Below are positions 42,143-51,140 of a DNA stretch of 64,000 nucleotides, piece by piece; within the stretch, counting starts at the first letter, position 1; every line of letters begins with the position of its first letter. The DNA lies in NCBI GenBank assembly GCA_937886325.1, contig CALABV010000166.1, positions 7,350 through 71,349 on the forward strand, read 5' to 3'. Position numbers and translations under genes: made by a program. This DNA comes from an uncultured Geobacter sp. Its GTDB lineage: Bacteria; Desulfobacterota; Desulfuromonadia; Geobacterales; Geobacteraceae. The notes under the pieces were generated by a model, which saw only the letters and a program-made list of their open reading frames with translations, was not told where the DNA came from and did not search any database.

Positions 42143-42272
42143 GGCGCATTCCTCCCGGTTAGTGATGGTCAGACCGTTTCCTCACGGAATTTCTTCGTAT
42201 GTTCATACCCTGCGGTCCGCGTACGGCAGTGCCCGGTTTTCATCATCAGGCGACTCCCGGAGGGCCCCCCTT

Positions 42273-43748
42273 TTACTCTCCTCCGTGGCCGGCCGCGGGT
42301 TTGCCGGCTGCCCCGCTTGAGACTCCAGACTGTTCCCGATGAGTGCCGGTCAGCTTGTCTGCCTCGTGTATCCAGCCCCCTCCCATTGACGTGTAAATGT
42401 TTGCCAGCGAAACAAAGAGCGAGGCGCGTGTCTGCACCCACTCCAGTTCGGCGGGGAATAGCTTCTGCTGGGCCTGCAGCACCGTGGAATAGGGCGTATA
42501 GCCGCCGTTATACTGGAGCCATGCAAGCCGTTCGTACTCCTTGGAAGCCTTGACCAGCCTCCCCTGGGCGTCGAGTTGATCGCCCAGTTTCCGCCGTGCG
42601 ACGAGGGCATCTTCCACATCGGCAAAGGCGCTTTGAATGGAGGACTGGTAGGCCAGCAGCGCGGCCTTTTGCGCCGCTTCGGCCTGTTTCACCTGGCCGT
42701 AGGTTTGGCCGGCGGTGAAGATCGGTCCGGTAACCGATCCCGCATAGCTCCAGATTTCGGCCGGTCCCCTGAACAGGTCGCGCAACGCCGAACTCGATGA
42801 GCCATAGCTGCCGGTGAGGGAGATGGTGGGGAAATAGAGGGCACGTGCCGCGCCGATCTGGGCATTGGCGGCGATGAGGTTCTGTTCGGCCTGCAGGATA
42901 TCGGGCCGGTTTTCCAGCACCTCCGAGGGAACCCCGGCCGGTACGGCAGGCAGGACCAGCTCATAGATGGACTTGCCCCGGGGCACTGGTTCGGGGTTGC
43001 GGCCCAGCAGTATCGAGACGGCATTCTCCACCTGGACGATCTGGTTCTCTATCTGGGGGATTGTCGCCGCGGCGGACTCGTACTGGGTACGTGCCTGCTC
43101 GACATTCATCTGTGATACCTGACCGTATTTGAACTGCAGCTCGAACAGCTTGACCGAATCCTGGTAACTGGCCAGATTACGCTTGGTGATGGCCAACTGC
43201 TCGTCGAGGCCGCGCAGCTGGAAGTAGTTTTGCGCGACCGACGCCACAAGGGAGAGGATCACGCCGCGGCGCGCCTCCACCGATGCGAGCATGTTTGCGC
43301 GCGCCGCCTGGGAAAGCCTGCGGATGCGGCCCCAGAGATCGATCTCCCAGCTGGCGCCGGCAAACAGCTGGAAGGTTTCCTGGGGGTTGGGCACGAGTGA
43401 AGAGGCCGGCCCGGACGCCTTTTCGCTGCGGCGCTGACGAGTGGCGCTTGCGCCGTAGCTCACCTGGGGGAAGAGGGCCGCACGGACCTGGGTGAGCGCT
43501 CCGGAGGCCTGCTCGATGTTGGCGGCGGCGATGGCGACGTCCCGGTTGTTGGCCAGCGCCCGTGCTATGAGGTCGTCGAGGACCGGGTCGCCGAACTGCT
43601 TCCACCAGACGGTATTCGCCGTGGTTTGGGCGTCCCTGCTCTCGTATCGGTATGAGGAGGGTATCTCCACCGTCGGACGCCGGTAGTCGGGGCCGACCAT
43701 GCAGCCCGTGAGGGATACCGCGAATATAAGAAAGAAAAGCCGCCGCAT
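42273..43748 (-). CDS. RND efflux outer membrane factor lipoprotein (NodT/OprM type)
   Basis: The TolC-like channel of the pump. The 491-residue protein has a lipoprotein signal ('FAVSLTGCMVGPDYRRP', Cys near 16) and two repeats of the outer membrane efflux fold, e.g. 'RALANNRDVAIAAANIEQASGALTQVRAALFPQVSYG' and 'NLIAANAQIGAARALYFPTISLTG', and ends with a low-complexity tail. ATG 43748 is chosen because AAAGGAG lies nine bases upstream; the ATG three codons earlier abuts that site. It is the third gene of the adaptor-pump-channel set. Confidence 0.92.
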   Translation of the reverse strand: MRRLFFLIFAVSLTGCMVGPDYRRPTVEIPSSYRYESRDAQTTANTVWWKQFGDPVLDDLIARALANNRDVAIAAANIEQASGALTQVRAALFPQVSYGASATRQRRSEKASGPASSLVPNPQETFQLFAGASWEIDLWGRIRRLSQAARANMLASVEARRGVILSLVASVAQNYFQLRGLDEQLAITKRNLASYQDSVKLFELQFKYGQVSQMNVEQARTQYESAAATIPQIENQIVQVENAVSILLGRNPEPVPRGKSIYELVLPAVPAGVPSEVLENRPDILQAEQNLIAANAQIGAARALYFPTISLTGSYGSSSSALRDLFRGPAEIWSYAGSVTGPIFTAGQTYGQVKQAEAAQKAALLAYQSSIQSAFADVEDALVARRKLGDQLDAQGRLVKASKEYERLAWLQYNGGYTPYSTVLQAQQKLFPAELEWVQTRASLFVSLANIYTSMGGGWIHEADKLTGTHREQSGVSSGAAGKPAAGHGGE

Positions 43749-43811
43749 GAGGGTCATCTCCTTTAACCTTAGCTGATTGGGGCTTCTGAGTAACTTCTCT
43801 GTGATTTTCTA

Positions 43812-43915
43812 CCCTCACCCGGCGCTTTGCGCCACCCTTTCCCTTATGGAGAGGGTGGCGATTAATCCCTTCTCCCTAAGGGAGAAGGCGCCCCGCAGGG
43901 GCGGATGAGGGGGCG
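43812..43915. repeat. REP-like cluster of extragenic palindromes
   Basis: Between the RND pump and its channel gene lie several stacked inverted repeats. CGCCACCCT pairs with AGGGTGGCG (about 43829-43860). CCTTCTCCCT (43868-43877) pairs with AGGGAGAAGG (43879-43888). CGCCCC pairs with GGGGCG (about 43889-43903). The outer ends read CCCTCACCC and GGATGAGGG. This design is that of dispersed extragenic palindromes, which often adjust expression within operons; here it could lower expression of the downstream channel gene. Confidence 0.6.
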
Positions 43916-43926
43916 GCGCCGGAAGC

Positions 43927-46900
43927 TTAATCTTTGGATTTCCTGGTGAACAACCTCGCCCTCTCCGCCATCTTTTCAAAAAACCGCCGTTTTCGGGACG
44001 TCGTACCCGAGCCTCGGCTCGTGCCGCCGGTGGAACCATCCGGTTCGGTCTCCCCGGGAGCATGCCCTTCTTTCCTGCCTCGTTCGGCCAGGCGGTCGAA
44101 GATATAGAAGAACAGCGGCACGTACAGCATGGCCAGGGTGGCCTCGCCGATCATGCCCCCCATGATGCCGGTGCCGATGGAGTGGCGGGCGTTGGCGCCC
44201 GCGCCGGTGGCGATCGCCAGCGGCAGCACGCCGAAGATGAACGCCAGCGACGTCATGATGATCGGCCGCAACCGCTCCTCGCCGGCCTTGATCGTCGCAT
44301 CGAGGACGGACAGCCCCTGTTTGCGTAGATCAACGGCAAAGGTGACCCTGAGTACGGCATTCTTCGCCCCCAGGCCGATAAGCACCAACAGGCCGATCTG
44401 GAAGTAGACGTCATTGTGGAGCCCGCGCAGCCAGTTGAAGGCGAGCGCGCCGAGGATGCCGAACGGCACCGCCGTCATGATCGAGCCGGGCAGCATCCAT
44501 GATTCGAACTGGGCCGCCAGGACCAGGAAGACGATGATGAGGCCGAAGGCGAAGGCAACCGCCGAGGTCCCGCCCGATTTCTTTTCTTCGTAGGCCATGC
44601 CCGACCAGGCGAAATCGTACCCCTTGGGCAGCACCTCGGCCGCCACCGACTCCATCGCCCGGATCGCTTCACCCGAGCTGAACCCCTCCGCCGCGCTGCC
44701 GGTAACCTGGGCTGCCGGAAATCCGTTGAAGTGGGGAACCAGGTCCGGACCGGCGGCGTACCGGGTTGTCACCACCGCCGACAAAGGTATCATCTGGCCC
44801 GAGTTGGACCTGGTATACAGTTTGGTGATGTCGTCGGGGCTGCGACGGTAGGGGGCGTCGGATTGCAGGATGACATTCCAGACCCGGCTGTACTCATTGT
44901 ATTGGCTGACCTGGATGGATCCGAACTGCGCCTGCAGGGCGCTGTATACGTCCGCGACCGGAACGCCCAGGAGCTCCGCCTTCGAGCGGTCAACGTCGAC
45001 CCGCAGCTGCTGGGAGGAGGCGCGGAAGGTCGTGTTCAGGCCGGAGAGTTCCGGACGCTGCCGGGCCTTGGCGAGAAACTGCGTGGTGAGGTCGTACAGC
45101 CGAGCCGGGTCGCCGCCCCCCTTGTCCTGGATCCAGAACTCGAAGCCTCCGGTGGTGCCGATCCCCGGTATTGCCGGCGGCGGAATCGGCAGGACCCTCC
45201 CCTCCGTGATGTTCCTGGATCCGGCGGCAACATCCAGCAATACCGCTTTTGCATTTTCCTTCTTGGCCCGCTTCAGGCTCGAATAGCGCTCCTCGAAATC
45301 TTTCAGCGTGACGAAAAGGGTTGCCGCATTGGACTTGTACTGGCTGTCCAGGAGGCTGTAGCCGTTGATGACGGTGGTGTTGGCCACGGCCGGATTCCGG
45401 GCGAACAGCCGATACACCTGGTCGGATGTCCGCGATGTGCGCTGCAGGCTCGCGGCGTCGGGCATCAGGAGCTGGGCCAGCACGTACCCCTGGTCTTCGT
45501 TGGGCACGAAGCTGGTCGGTATCGTCCGGAACAGGTGCACCAGGGAGAACAGCAGCACGGCAAGCAGCACGAACGCCACCGACATCCGCTTGATCATGAG
45601 CAGCACGGCGTCGCCGAACGCCAGGGTAAAGCGGTCGAACAGGCGGTTGAACCAGGCGAAGAAACCGTGCGTCGGCGGCGTGGTATGCTTCAGCAGGGCC
45701 GCGCACATGGCCGGCGTCAGGGTCAGGGCCACGAAGCCGGAAAGCGCCACGGAGATGACGATGGTGATGGCAAACTGCTTGTAGAGCTGACCGGTGGTGC
45801 CCGGGAGGAACGCCGCCGGGATAAAGACCGACGACATTACCAGCACCACCGCCACCAGCGAGCTACCGATTTCCCCCATGGCCTTGATGGTGGCCTCCTT
45901 GGGTGACAGGTGAAACTTGATCATGTTCCGGTCCACGTTTTCCACCACCACAATGGCATCGTCGACCACCATGCCGATGGCAAGCACGATGCCGAACAGC
46001 GTGAGCAGGTTCACGGAAAATCCCAGGGCGAGCATGCCGGTGAAGGTGCCGATCAGCGCCACGAAAACCGCGGTCGTGCAGATGAGCGTGGCGCGGAAGC
46101 TCTGCAGGAAAAGGTAGACGACCAGCACCACCAGCAGGATCGCCTCGAACAGCGTGTGGATAACCTCCTTGATGGAGATGCGCACGAAGTCGGTGGTGTC
46201 CAGGGCAATGACGTAATCGAGGCCGTCGGGCATGGTCCGCTTCAGCTCCCGCAGGGTCTTGCGCACCGCCTTGGACACTTCGAGGCCGTTGGCGCCCGGC
46301 TGCTGGTAGATGGCGATGGGGGTGGCCGGCGCGCCGTTCAGCCGGTTGTCGTCCACATATTGCCTGCGCCCGACTTCGGCGCGGGCCACGTCACCGACGC
46401 GGACGATGGCGCTGCCGTCCTGGCTGGCGCGGAGGATAATGTCCTCGTACTGGGAGGGCTTGGTGAACGGGGCCTGGGTCACCACCGGAAAAGACAGCTG
46501 AACCGTGTCGTCGCTCGGCTTCTGGCCAATCTGCCCGGCCCCGAACAGGGCGTTCTGTTTCGACACGGCATTCTGGATGTCGGTCGTGGTGATGCCGAGG
46601 GACGCCATCCGATCCGGGTTCATCCAGATGCGCATCGCCTGATCCGGAACGCCGAAAATCTGCGCCTGGCCGGCGCCGTTCACCCGTTTGATGGCATCCA
46701 GGACGTATACATTGGCGTAATTAGTGACGTACTCGGGGCTGTAGCGGCCGTCCTTGCTGGTCACCGCGATGATCATCAGGGTGCTTGACGATTTCTTCTG
46801 CACCGACACGCCGTACTGGGTCACCGCCTCGGGGAGTTGTGGCAGTGCGAGGTTCACCCGGTTCTGCACCTGAACCTGGGCAATGTCGGGGTCGGTGTCG

Positions 46901-47190
46901 AGGGTGAAGTAGACAGTGATGGTCAGCTTGCCGGTGCTGGAGCTGGTGGACGTCATGTAGAGCATGTTGTCCACGCCGTTGATCTGGGCCTCGATGGGCG
47001 CCGCAACCGAGTCTCCCACCGTCTTTGAGTCGGCGCCCGGATAGGTGGTCGTTACCTGGATCTGCACCGGCGTGATGGTAGGGTACTGGGCGACCGGCAA
47101 CAGCTTCATCGATACCAGACCGGCAATGACGATGATGAGTGAAATGACCGTCGCGAAGATCGGTCGCTCGATGAAGAATCGTGAGAACAT
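43927..47190 (-). CDS. RND multidrug efflux pump inner membrane transporter (AcrB/MexB type, HAE1)
   Basis: A proton-driven trimeric pump of 1087 residues. It starts 'MFSRFFIERPIFATVISLII' and has twelve transmembrane segments with two large periplasmic loops. The HAE1 hallmark in TM4 is present, 'LAIGMVVDDAIVVVENVDRNM' with the paired Asp residues, as is 'GATIEAQINGVDNMLYM'-like pore sequence ('APIEAQINGVDNMLYMTSTS'). The second half has 'PFGILGALAFNWLRG' and 'GEERLRPIIMTSLAFIFGVLPLA'. The C-terminus carries an extra 45-residue basic tail. GGAGAG precedes the ATG. Substrates are probably drugs, solvents or fatty-acid-like compounds; they cannot be specified. Confidence 0.96.
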   Translation of the reverse strand: MFSRFFIERPIFATVISLIIVIAGLVSMKLLPVAQYPTITPVQIQVTTTYPGADSKTVGDSVAAPIEAQINGVDNMLYMTSTSSSTGKLTITVYFTLDTDPDIAQVQVQNRVNLALPQLPEAVTQYGVSVQKKSSSTLMIIAVTSKDGRYSPEYVTNYANVYVLDAIKRVNGAGQAQIFGVPDQAMRIWMNPDRMASLGITTTDIQNAVSKQNALFGAGQIGQKPSDDTVQLSFPVVTQAPFTKPSQYEDIILRASQDGSAIVRVGDVARAEVGRRQYVDDNRLNGAPATPIAIYQQPGANGLEVSKAVRKTLRELKRTMPDGLDYVIALDTTDFVRISIKEVIHTLFEAILLVVLVVYLFLQSFRATLICTTAVFVALIGTFTGMLALGFSVNLLTLFGIVLAIGMVVDDAIVVVENVDRNMIKFHLSPKEATIKAMGEIGSSLVAVVLVMSSVFIPAAFLPGTTGQLYKQFAITIVISVALSGFVALTLTPAMCAALLKHTTPPTHGFFAWFNRLFDRFTLAFGDAVLLMIKRMSVAFVLLAVLLFSLVHLFRTIPTSFVPNEDQGYVLAQLLMPDAASLQRTSRTSDQVYRLFARNPAVANTTVINGYSLLDSQYKSNAATLFVTLKDFEERYSSLKRAKKENAKAVLLDVAAGSRNITEGRVLPIPPPAIPGIGTTGGFEFWIQDKGGGDPARLYDLTTQFLAKARQRPELSGLNTTFRASSQQLRVDVDRSKAELLGVPVADVYSALQAQFGSIQVSQYNEYSRVWNVILQSDAPYRRSPDDITKLYTRSNSGQMIPLSAVVTTRYAAGPDLVPHFNGFPAAQVTGSAAEGFSSGEAIRAMESVAAEVLPKGYDFAWSGMAYEEKKSGGTSAVAFAFGLIIVFLVLAAQFESWMLPGSIMTAVPFGILGALAFNWLRGLHNDVYFQIGLLVLIGLGAKNAVLRVTFAVDLRKQGLSVLDATIKAGEERLRPIIMTSLAFIFGVLPLAIATGAGANARHSIGTGIMGGMIGEATLAMLYVPLFFYIFDRLAERGRKEGHAPGETEPDGSTGGTSRGSGTTSRKRRFFEKMAERARLFTRKSKD

Positions 47191-47432
47191 GGAATCTCTC
47201 CGGGATGGATTGCCTTTCTCTAGGTGCCTGGTGATACTGACTAACCGGAATGCATAACGCCTTCACGCCTTCGACTAGCCGTCATGCCTCGGTTTTTTAC
47301 ATTCCTGTGGGGTGAGACTGCCCGACGAAGTTTTCCCGGCGCAACAGGGTGAAACAGCGTCGGCGACGTTTAAACCCCGGCATTCTGCTCACTGCGGCGT
47401 TCAGGCGTCATGCATTCAGCTTCATTCGTCGT
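47191..47432. other. Gap between the adaptor and pump genes
   Basis: This stretch of 242 bases lies inside the efflux operon, unusually long for an adaptor-pump spacing. No gene or clear hairpin was recognised. Confidence 0.3.
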
Positions 47433-48605
47433 TCACTGTTTCATCGCCACCGGGGCGCCTGCCTGCAACGTCAGCCCCCCGTCGACCACCACCTTTTCTC
47501 CGGCCTTCAGGCCTTCCTCGATCAGCCAGTCGTTGCCGTGCCACTCTCCGGCAGTGACCGGACGGTACTCGGCCTTGCCTGCATTGTCCACCACCCACAC
47601 GAAGTGCCCCTTTCCCCCCTGCTGAACCGCCCGCTGCGGCAGGACGACCGCGTTCGGTCTGATGCCGCCTTTCAGCAGGGCGCGCACGTACTGGTTCGGA
47701 CGAAGGATCCCTTTGGGGTTGTCGACGCTGGCCCTGAGGAGGAAGGTGCCGGTCTGGGCGTTATAGGAAGGATCGGCGTAGGTAATCTTTCCCTTGTGGG
47801 GAAAGACGGAACCGTCGACCAGGATTATCTCCACATCGAAGCTGCCGCCGGGTGGCGGAATGAGGAGTTTCCTGGCTACTTTGTCGCGGATCCGCTGCAT
47901 CTGGTTTTCGGAGAGGCTGAAGTTCACCCACATGGGCGAAAGGACCGCCACGGTGGTGAGCTGGCTGTTCTGCTGGTTGATGTAGGTTCCCTCCTGTTGC
48001 TGGGCGGCGCCGGTGATGCCGGTAATGGGGGAGGTGATGGTGCAGTAGGAGAGGTTGAGACGGGCGGTTTCGAGCTGTGATTTCGCCTGTTCGACTGCCG
48101 CCGATGCGGATTCGAAGGAGCCGGTTGCGTCATCCAGATCCTTTTGGGACAAGGCGTTCTGGGCTGCAAGCGGCTTGGTGCGCGCCAGGTTCAGCCGCGC
48201 CGTTTCCATGGAGGCCTTTTGCTTGGAGAGCGCCGCGGCCGCCCCGCTCAGCTGGGCCTGGAACGGTTTCTTGTCCATGAGAAACAGGACCTGCCCGGCC
48301 TTTACCACCGCTCCTTCGGTATAGACCCTTTTGTCCAGGAAGCCGCTGACGCGGGCGTGGATATTCACCTGGTGCGAGCTTTGCGTCTGTGCCACGAATT
48401 CGAGACTGACCGGAAGGTTGGTGGGGCTGACGGTCACTACGCTGACCGGGGTCGGTCCCGCAGCGGCTTTTTTATCATCGTGTCCGCCGCAGGATGTGAT
48501 GACCGTCACCAACATGCATGCGGAGCATATCACCGCGAGCGCCGTCCGTACGGAACGGGTCCGGCGCCGGAGAGCCCCGGACCCGCAATGAAGAATGTTT
48601 CGCAC
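47433..48605 (-). CDS. RND efflux periplasmic adaptor (membrane fusion lipoprotein)
   Basis: The 390-residue AcrA/MexA-type adaptor starts at GTG 48605, six bases after a perfect AGGAGG; the TTG two codons earlier is too close. The lipobox Cys lies in 'TVITSCGGHDD'. It has the hairpin and lipoyl halves ('RVSGFLDKRVYTEGAVVKAGQVLFLMD' and 'LSYCTITSPITGITG'), a long coiled coil between them ('ALSKQKASMETARLNLARTK'), and the beta-barrel ('QTGTFLLRASVDNPKGILRPNQYVRALL'). It is first in the operon. No TetR- or MarR-type repressor gene flanks it. Confidence 0.94.
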   Translation of the reverse strand: MRNILHCGSGALRRRTRSVRTALAVICSACMLVTVITSCGGHDDKKAAAGPTPVSVVTVSPTNLPVSLEFVAQTQSSHQVNIHARVSGFLDKRVYTEGAVVKAGQVLFLMDKKPFQAQLSGAAAALSKQKASMETARLNLARTKPLAAQNALSQKDLDDATGSFESASAAVEQAKSQLETARLNLSYCTITSPITGITGAAQQQEGTYINQQNSQLTTVAVLSPMWVNFSLSENQMQRIRDKVARKLLIPPPGGSFDVEIILVDGSVFPHKGKITYADPSYNAQTGTFLLRASVDNPKGILRPNQYVRALLKGGIRPNAVVLPQRAVQQGGKGHFVWVVDNAGKAEYRPVTAGEWHGNDWLIEEGLKAGEKVVVDGGLTLQAGAPVAMKQ

Positions 48606-48902
48606 TATCAACCTCCTGTCCTGCCGGGCACGAGCGTCAATATCACGCCTTACCGTGGAGCCGCTCCCGATTCGGTCCCGCGCGCGGCTCCGCCGGATGC
48701 GGCCTCCCGGTATTCCTGAGACGCCCCGGCCCTTTGCGGATTCATCGGTTTGAAGCGGATCGACCGGTTCGACCGGCTCTCATGGTCGTATTTTTCCGTC
48801 ACTTGTCCTTTCAGAACTGTTCCAGATCCTGTCCCGTGCCCGGATAAACGAACGGCGTGCCCTCACTGCCCGAAGTCACGGCACACGTGGCAGGCAGCGC
48901 CC
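48606..48902. other. Intergenic region before the efflux operon
   Basis: This stretch of about 295 bases lies between the Arn-type genes and the efflux adaptor. It should hold the efflux promoter on the minus strand, but I could not pick out a convincing -35/-10 pair. No gene is seen. Confidence 0.3.
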
Positions 48903-49841
48903 CTATTCCTCAAATCCGTACAGGTTCCGGATAACGTATCGCGGCCTGCGGCGGACCTCCTGGTAAATCCTGCCCACGTACTCCCCAACCAGCCCGATGC
49001 CGAATATGACAATGCCCAGGAAGAAGAAGAGGATGGCGAACAGGGTAAACACCCCTTCCACCTCGGCGCCGACGATGAACCGCCTGACCAGCAGGAACAG
49101 GGCGAATACCAGCGAAAGAACGGCCGTGACAACCCCGAACAGGGCGAAGAGCTGGAGCGGCACCACGGAAAAGCCGGTCATCAGGTCGAAGTTGAGCCGG
49201 ATCAACCGGTACAGCGAGTACTTGCTCTCCCCCTCGGAGCGCTCGGAGTGGGCGACTCCTATCTCTGTCGGGCGGGAGGCGAATGTCTGCGCCAGGGCGG
49301 GAATAAAGGTGGTCGTCTCCCGGCAGCGGTTGATATTCTCGATGACGTTCCGGTGGTAGGCCCGCAACATGCAGCCGTAATCGCTCATGCGCATGCCGGT
49401 CATGCGGTTGGTGGTGATGTTCACGACCCGCGAGGCCAGCTTGCGGAAGAAGGTGTCCTGCCTCTTCTCGCGGATTGTGCCGACCACGTCGTGGCCGTTC
49501 TCCACCTCGCGGACAAGGCGCGGTATCTCCTCCGGAGGGTTCTGCAGGTCCGCGTCGAGGGTAATGACGATCTCTCCCCGGCACATCTCGAAGGCGGCCA
49601 GGATCGCCATGTGCTGGCCGAAGTTGCCGTTGAATTCGATGACCTTTACCCCTGCCAGTCCCCTGGACTTTTCCCGGAGAATCGCCAGAGACAGGTCGCG
49701 GCTCCCATCATCGGTGAAGATAATCTCGAAGGGCTTGCCCGTCCCGGCCACGACCGGATAGAGCCTGTCCAGGAGGGGACCGATATTTTTCTCTTCGTTA
49801 TAGACCGGAATGACTATTGACAGGTACGGCTGTTCTTCCAT
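48903..49841 (-). CDS. arnC: Undecaprenyl-phosphate glycosyltransferase, ArnC type
   Basis: A 312-residue family-2 glycosyltransferase. The GT-A domain (about 1-225) shows 'LSIVIPVYNEEKNIGPLL', 'IIFTDDGSRDLSL', 'IVITLDADLQNPPEEIPRLV' and 'DVVGTIREKRQDTFFRK'. Two C-terminal transmembrane helices follow ('LFALFGVVTAVLSLVFALFLL' and 'FTLFAILFFFLGIVIFGIGLV'), as in ArnC, which loads 4-deoxy-4-formamido-L-arabinose on undecaprenyl phosphate. Dolichol-phosphate-mannose-synthase-like or GtrB-like enzymes share this layout; the adjacent arnB and arnT support the Arn reading. It starts 13 bases after arnB. Confidence 0.8.
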   Translation of the reverse strand: MEEQPYLSIVIPVYNEEKNIGPLLDRLYPVVAGTGKPFEIIFTDDGSRDLSLAILREKSRGLAGVKVIEFNGNFGQHMAILAAFEMCRGEIVITLDADLQNPPEEIPRLVREVENGHDVVGTIREKRQDTFFRKLASRVVNITTNRMTGMRMSDYGCMLRAYHRNVIENINRCRETTTFIPALAQTFASRPTEIGVAHSERSEGESKYSLYRLIRLNFDLMTGFSVVPLQLFALFGVVTAVLSLVFALFLLVRRFIVGAEVEGVFTLFAILFFFLGIVIFGIGLVGEYVGRIYQEVRRRPRYVIRNLYGFEE

Positions 49842-49854
49842 GTGTAGAATCCTT

Positions 49855-51018
49855 CTATCTTCTCGTGCGCGCTATCACGTTTTTCACCGCATCGACGACA
49901 TCCTTTGCGTCCTGCACCGTCATCCTGGGAAAAAGCGGAAGCGAGAGGATGCGATCCGACGCGTAATCGGCATGGGGAAGCGCGCCGTCGGGCACGGGCA
50001 GGTTTTCGCGGTACCAGGGGTGGTGATGGACCGCCTTGAAGTGGAGGCCGGTGCCGATGTTTTCCTTCTTCAACTCGGCCATGAAGCCGTCGCGGTCGAT
50101 GGTCAGGTCCTCGATCCTGACCAGGGGCGTATAGAGGTGCCAGGCATGGCGGTATGCGTACGGCGCAGCGGACGGAGTCCGTATCTCCTCTACCGCCGAG
50201 AACGCATCGTTGTAGAACTCGGCAATCTCGGTGCGTTGTTCGATGAAACGGTCCAGCTTGGCCAGCTGGTGGATACCGAGGGCCGCCTGGATGTCCATCA
50301 TGTTGTACTTGTAGCCGGGCAGCACGATGTCGTAGTTGGGGGTGCCCTGGGCGGAATAGCGCTTCCACGCCTCGCGGCTCATGCCGTGGAACTTCAGCAG
50401 GGAGACCTCCTCCGCCAGCCTCTCGTCCCGCGTGCAGACCATCCCGCCCTCGCCGGTGGTGATGTTCTTGATGGGATGGAAGGAAAAGACCGACACGGTG
50501 TCCAGGGAGCCGATGCGTTTCCCCTTGTACTCGGTGCCCACTGCATGGGCCGCATCCTCCAGCACCTTCAGGTTGAATTCCTCTGCCAGGGCGAAGATCG
50601 CATCCATGTCGCAGGGAAGGCCCGCAAAATGCACGGGTACGACCGCCTTGGTGCGCGGGGTTATTTTCTCCCTGATCCGCGAGACGTCGATATTGAGCGT
50701 GCCCGGCTCGATATCGGCGAGGACCGGAACGGCGCCCACATGGATCATGACGTTCACTGTGGCGGCAAAGGTCATGGGCGTGGTGATGACCTCGTCCCCC
50801 TCCCCTATTCCCAGGGCAAGGAGCGCCAGTTCCAGACCGGCCGTGGCGGAACTCAGCGGAACGGCGTAGGGGGCGCCCACGTAGGCCTTGAAGTCGTCCT
50901 CGAACCTCTTCACCTTGGGGCCGGTGGTAATCCACCCCGACTCCAGGGAATCGACAACCTCCCGGATCTCTTCCTCTTCTATGGTTGGTATGGAAAACGG
51001 CAAAAATTCCTTGCGCAC
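49855..51018 (-). CDS. arnB: DegT/DnrJ/EryC1 aminotransferase, ArnB type
   Basis: A PLP-dependent sugar aminotransferase of 387 residues; ArnB makes UDP-4-amino-4-deoxy-L-arabinose. It starts at GTG 51018, five bases after GGAGG; the longer frame to 51051 begins outside the homology. It has 'LPFSIPTIEEEEIREVVDSLESGWITTGPKVKRFE', split over the usual N-terminal motifs, 'PLSSATAGLELALLALG', the PLP lysine in 'SFHPIKNITTGEGGMV', and 'YKYNMMDIQAALG'. The family also includes enzymes for other amino sugars, so the exact sugar is inferred from neighbours arnT and arnC. Confidence 0.85.
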   Translation of the reverse strand: MRKEFLPFSIPTIEEEEIREVVDSLESGWITTGPKVKRFEDDFKAYVGAPYAVPLSSATAGLELALLALGIGEGDEVITTPMTFAATVNVMIHVGAVPVLADIEPGTLNIDVSRIREKITPRTKAVVPVHFAGLPCDMDAIFALAEEFNLKVLEDAAHAVGTEYKGKRIGSLDTVSVFSFHPIKNITTGEGGMVCTRDERLAEEVSLLKFHGMSREAWKRYSAQGTPNYDIVLPGYKYNMMDIQAALGIHQLAKLDRFIEQRTEIAEFYNDAFSAVEEIRTPSAAPYAYRHAWHLYTPLVRIEDLTIDRDGFMAELKKENIGTGLHFKAVHHHPWYRENLPVPDGALPHADYASDRILSLPLFPRMTVQDAKDVVDAVKNVIARTRR

Positions 51019-51060
51019 GAAAACCTCCAAAAATTCCGGTTCAAAAAACATCGCAAAATG

Positions 51061-51140
51061 TTTTCACTTTTCTCTTTTCACTTTTCACTTTTTACTTTTT
51101 ACTTTTTACTTTTCACTTTTCACTTTTCACCGCTTTTCAC
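51061..51140. repeat. Heptanucleotide tandem array (TTTTYAC) between arnT and arnB
   Basis: Ten consecutive 7-base units without gaps occupy 51061-51130: TTTTCAC or TTTTTAC, with one TTTTCTC. Three inner units (51089-51109) form the TTTTTAC subtype. After CGC an eleventh TTTTCAC (51134-51140) contains the arnT stop codon (TGA on the minus strand, 51139-51137). The array is purely pyrimidine-rich on one strand and sits 43 bases before the arnB start codon. Such arrays can vary in copy number by slippage. Confidence 0.9.

Noticed and set aside
51061..51140. CRISPR-like array
   Set aside because: The periodic unit is only 7 bases with no spacers and no cas genes; it is a simple tandem repeat. 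No other array-like pattern was found in the window.
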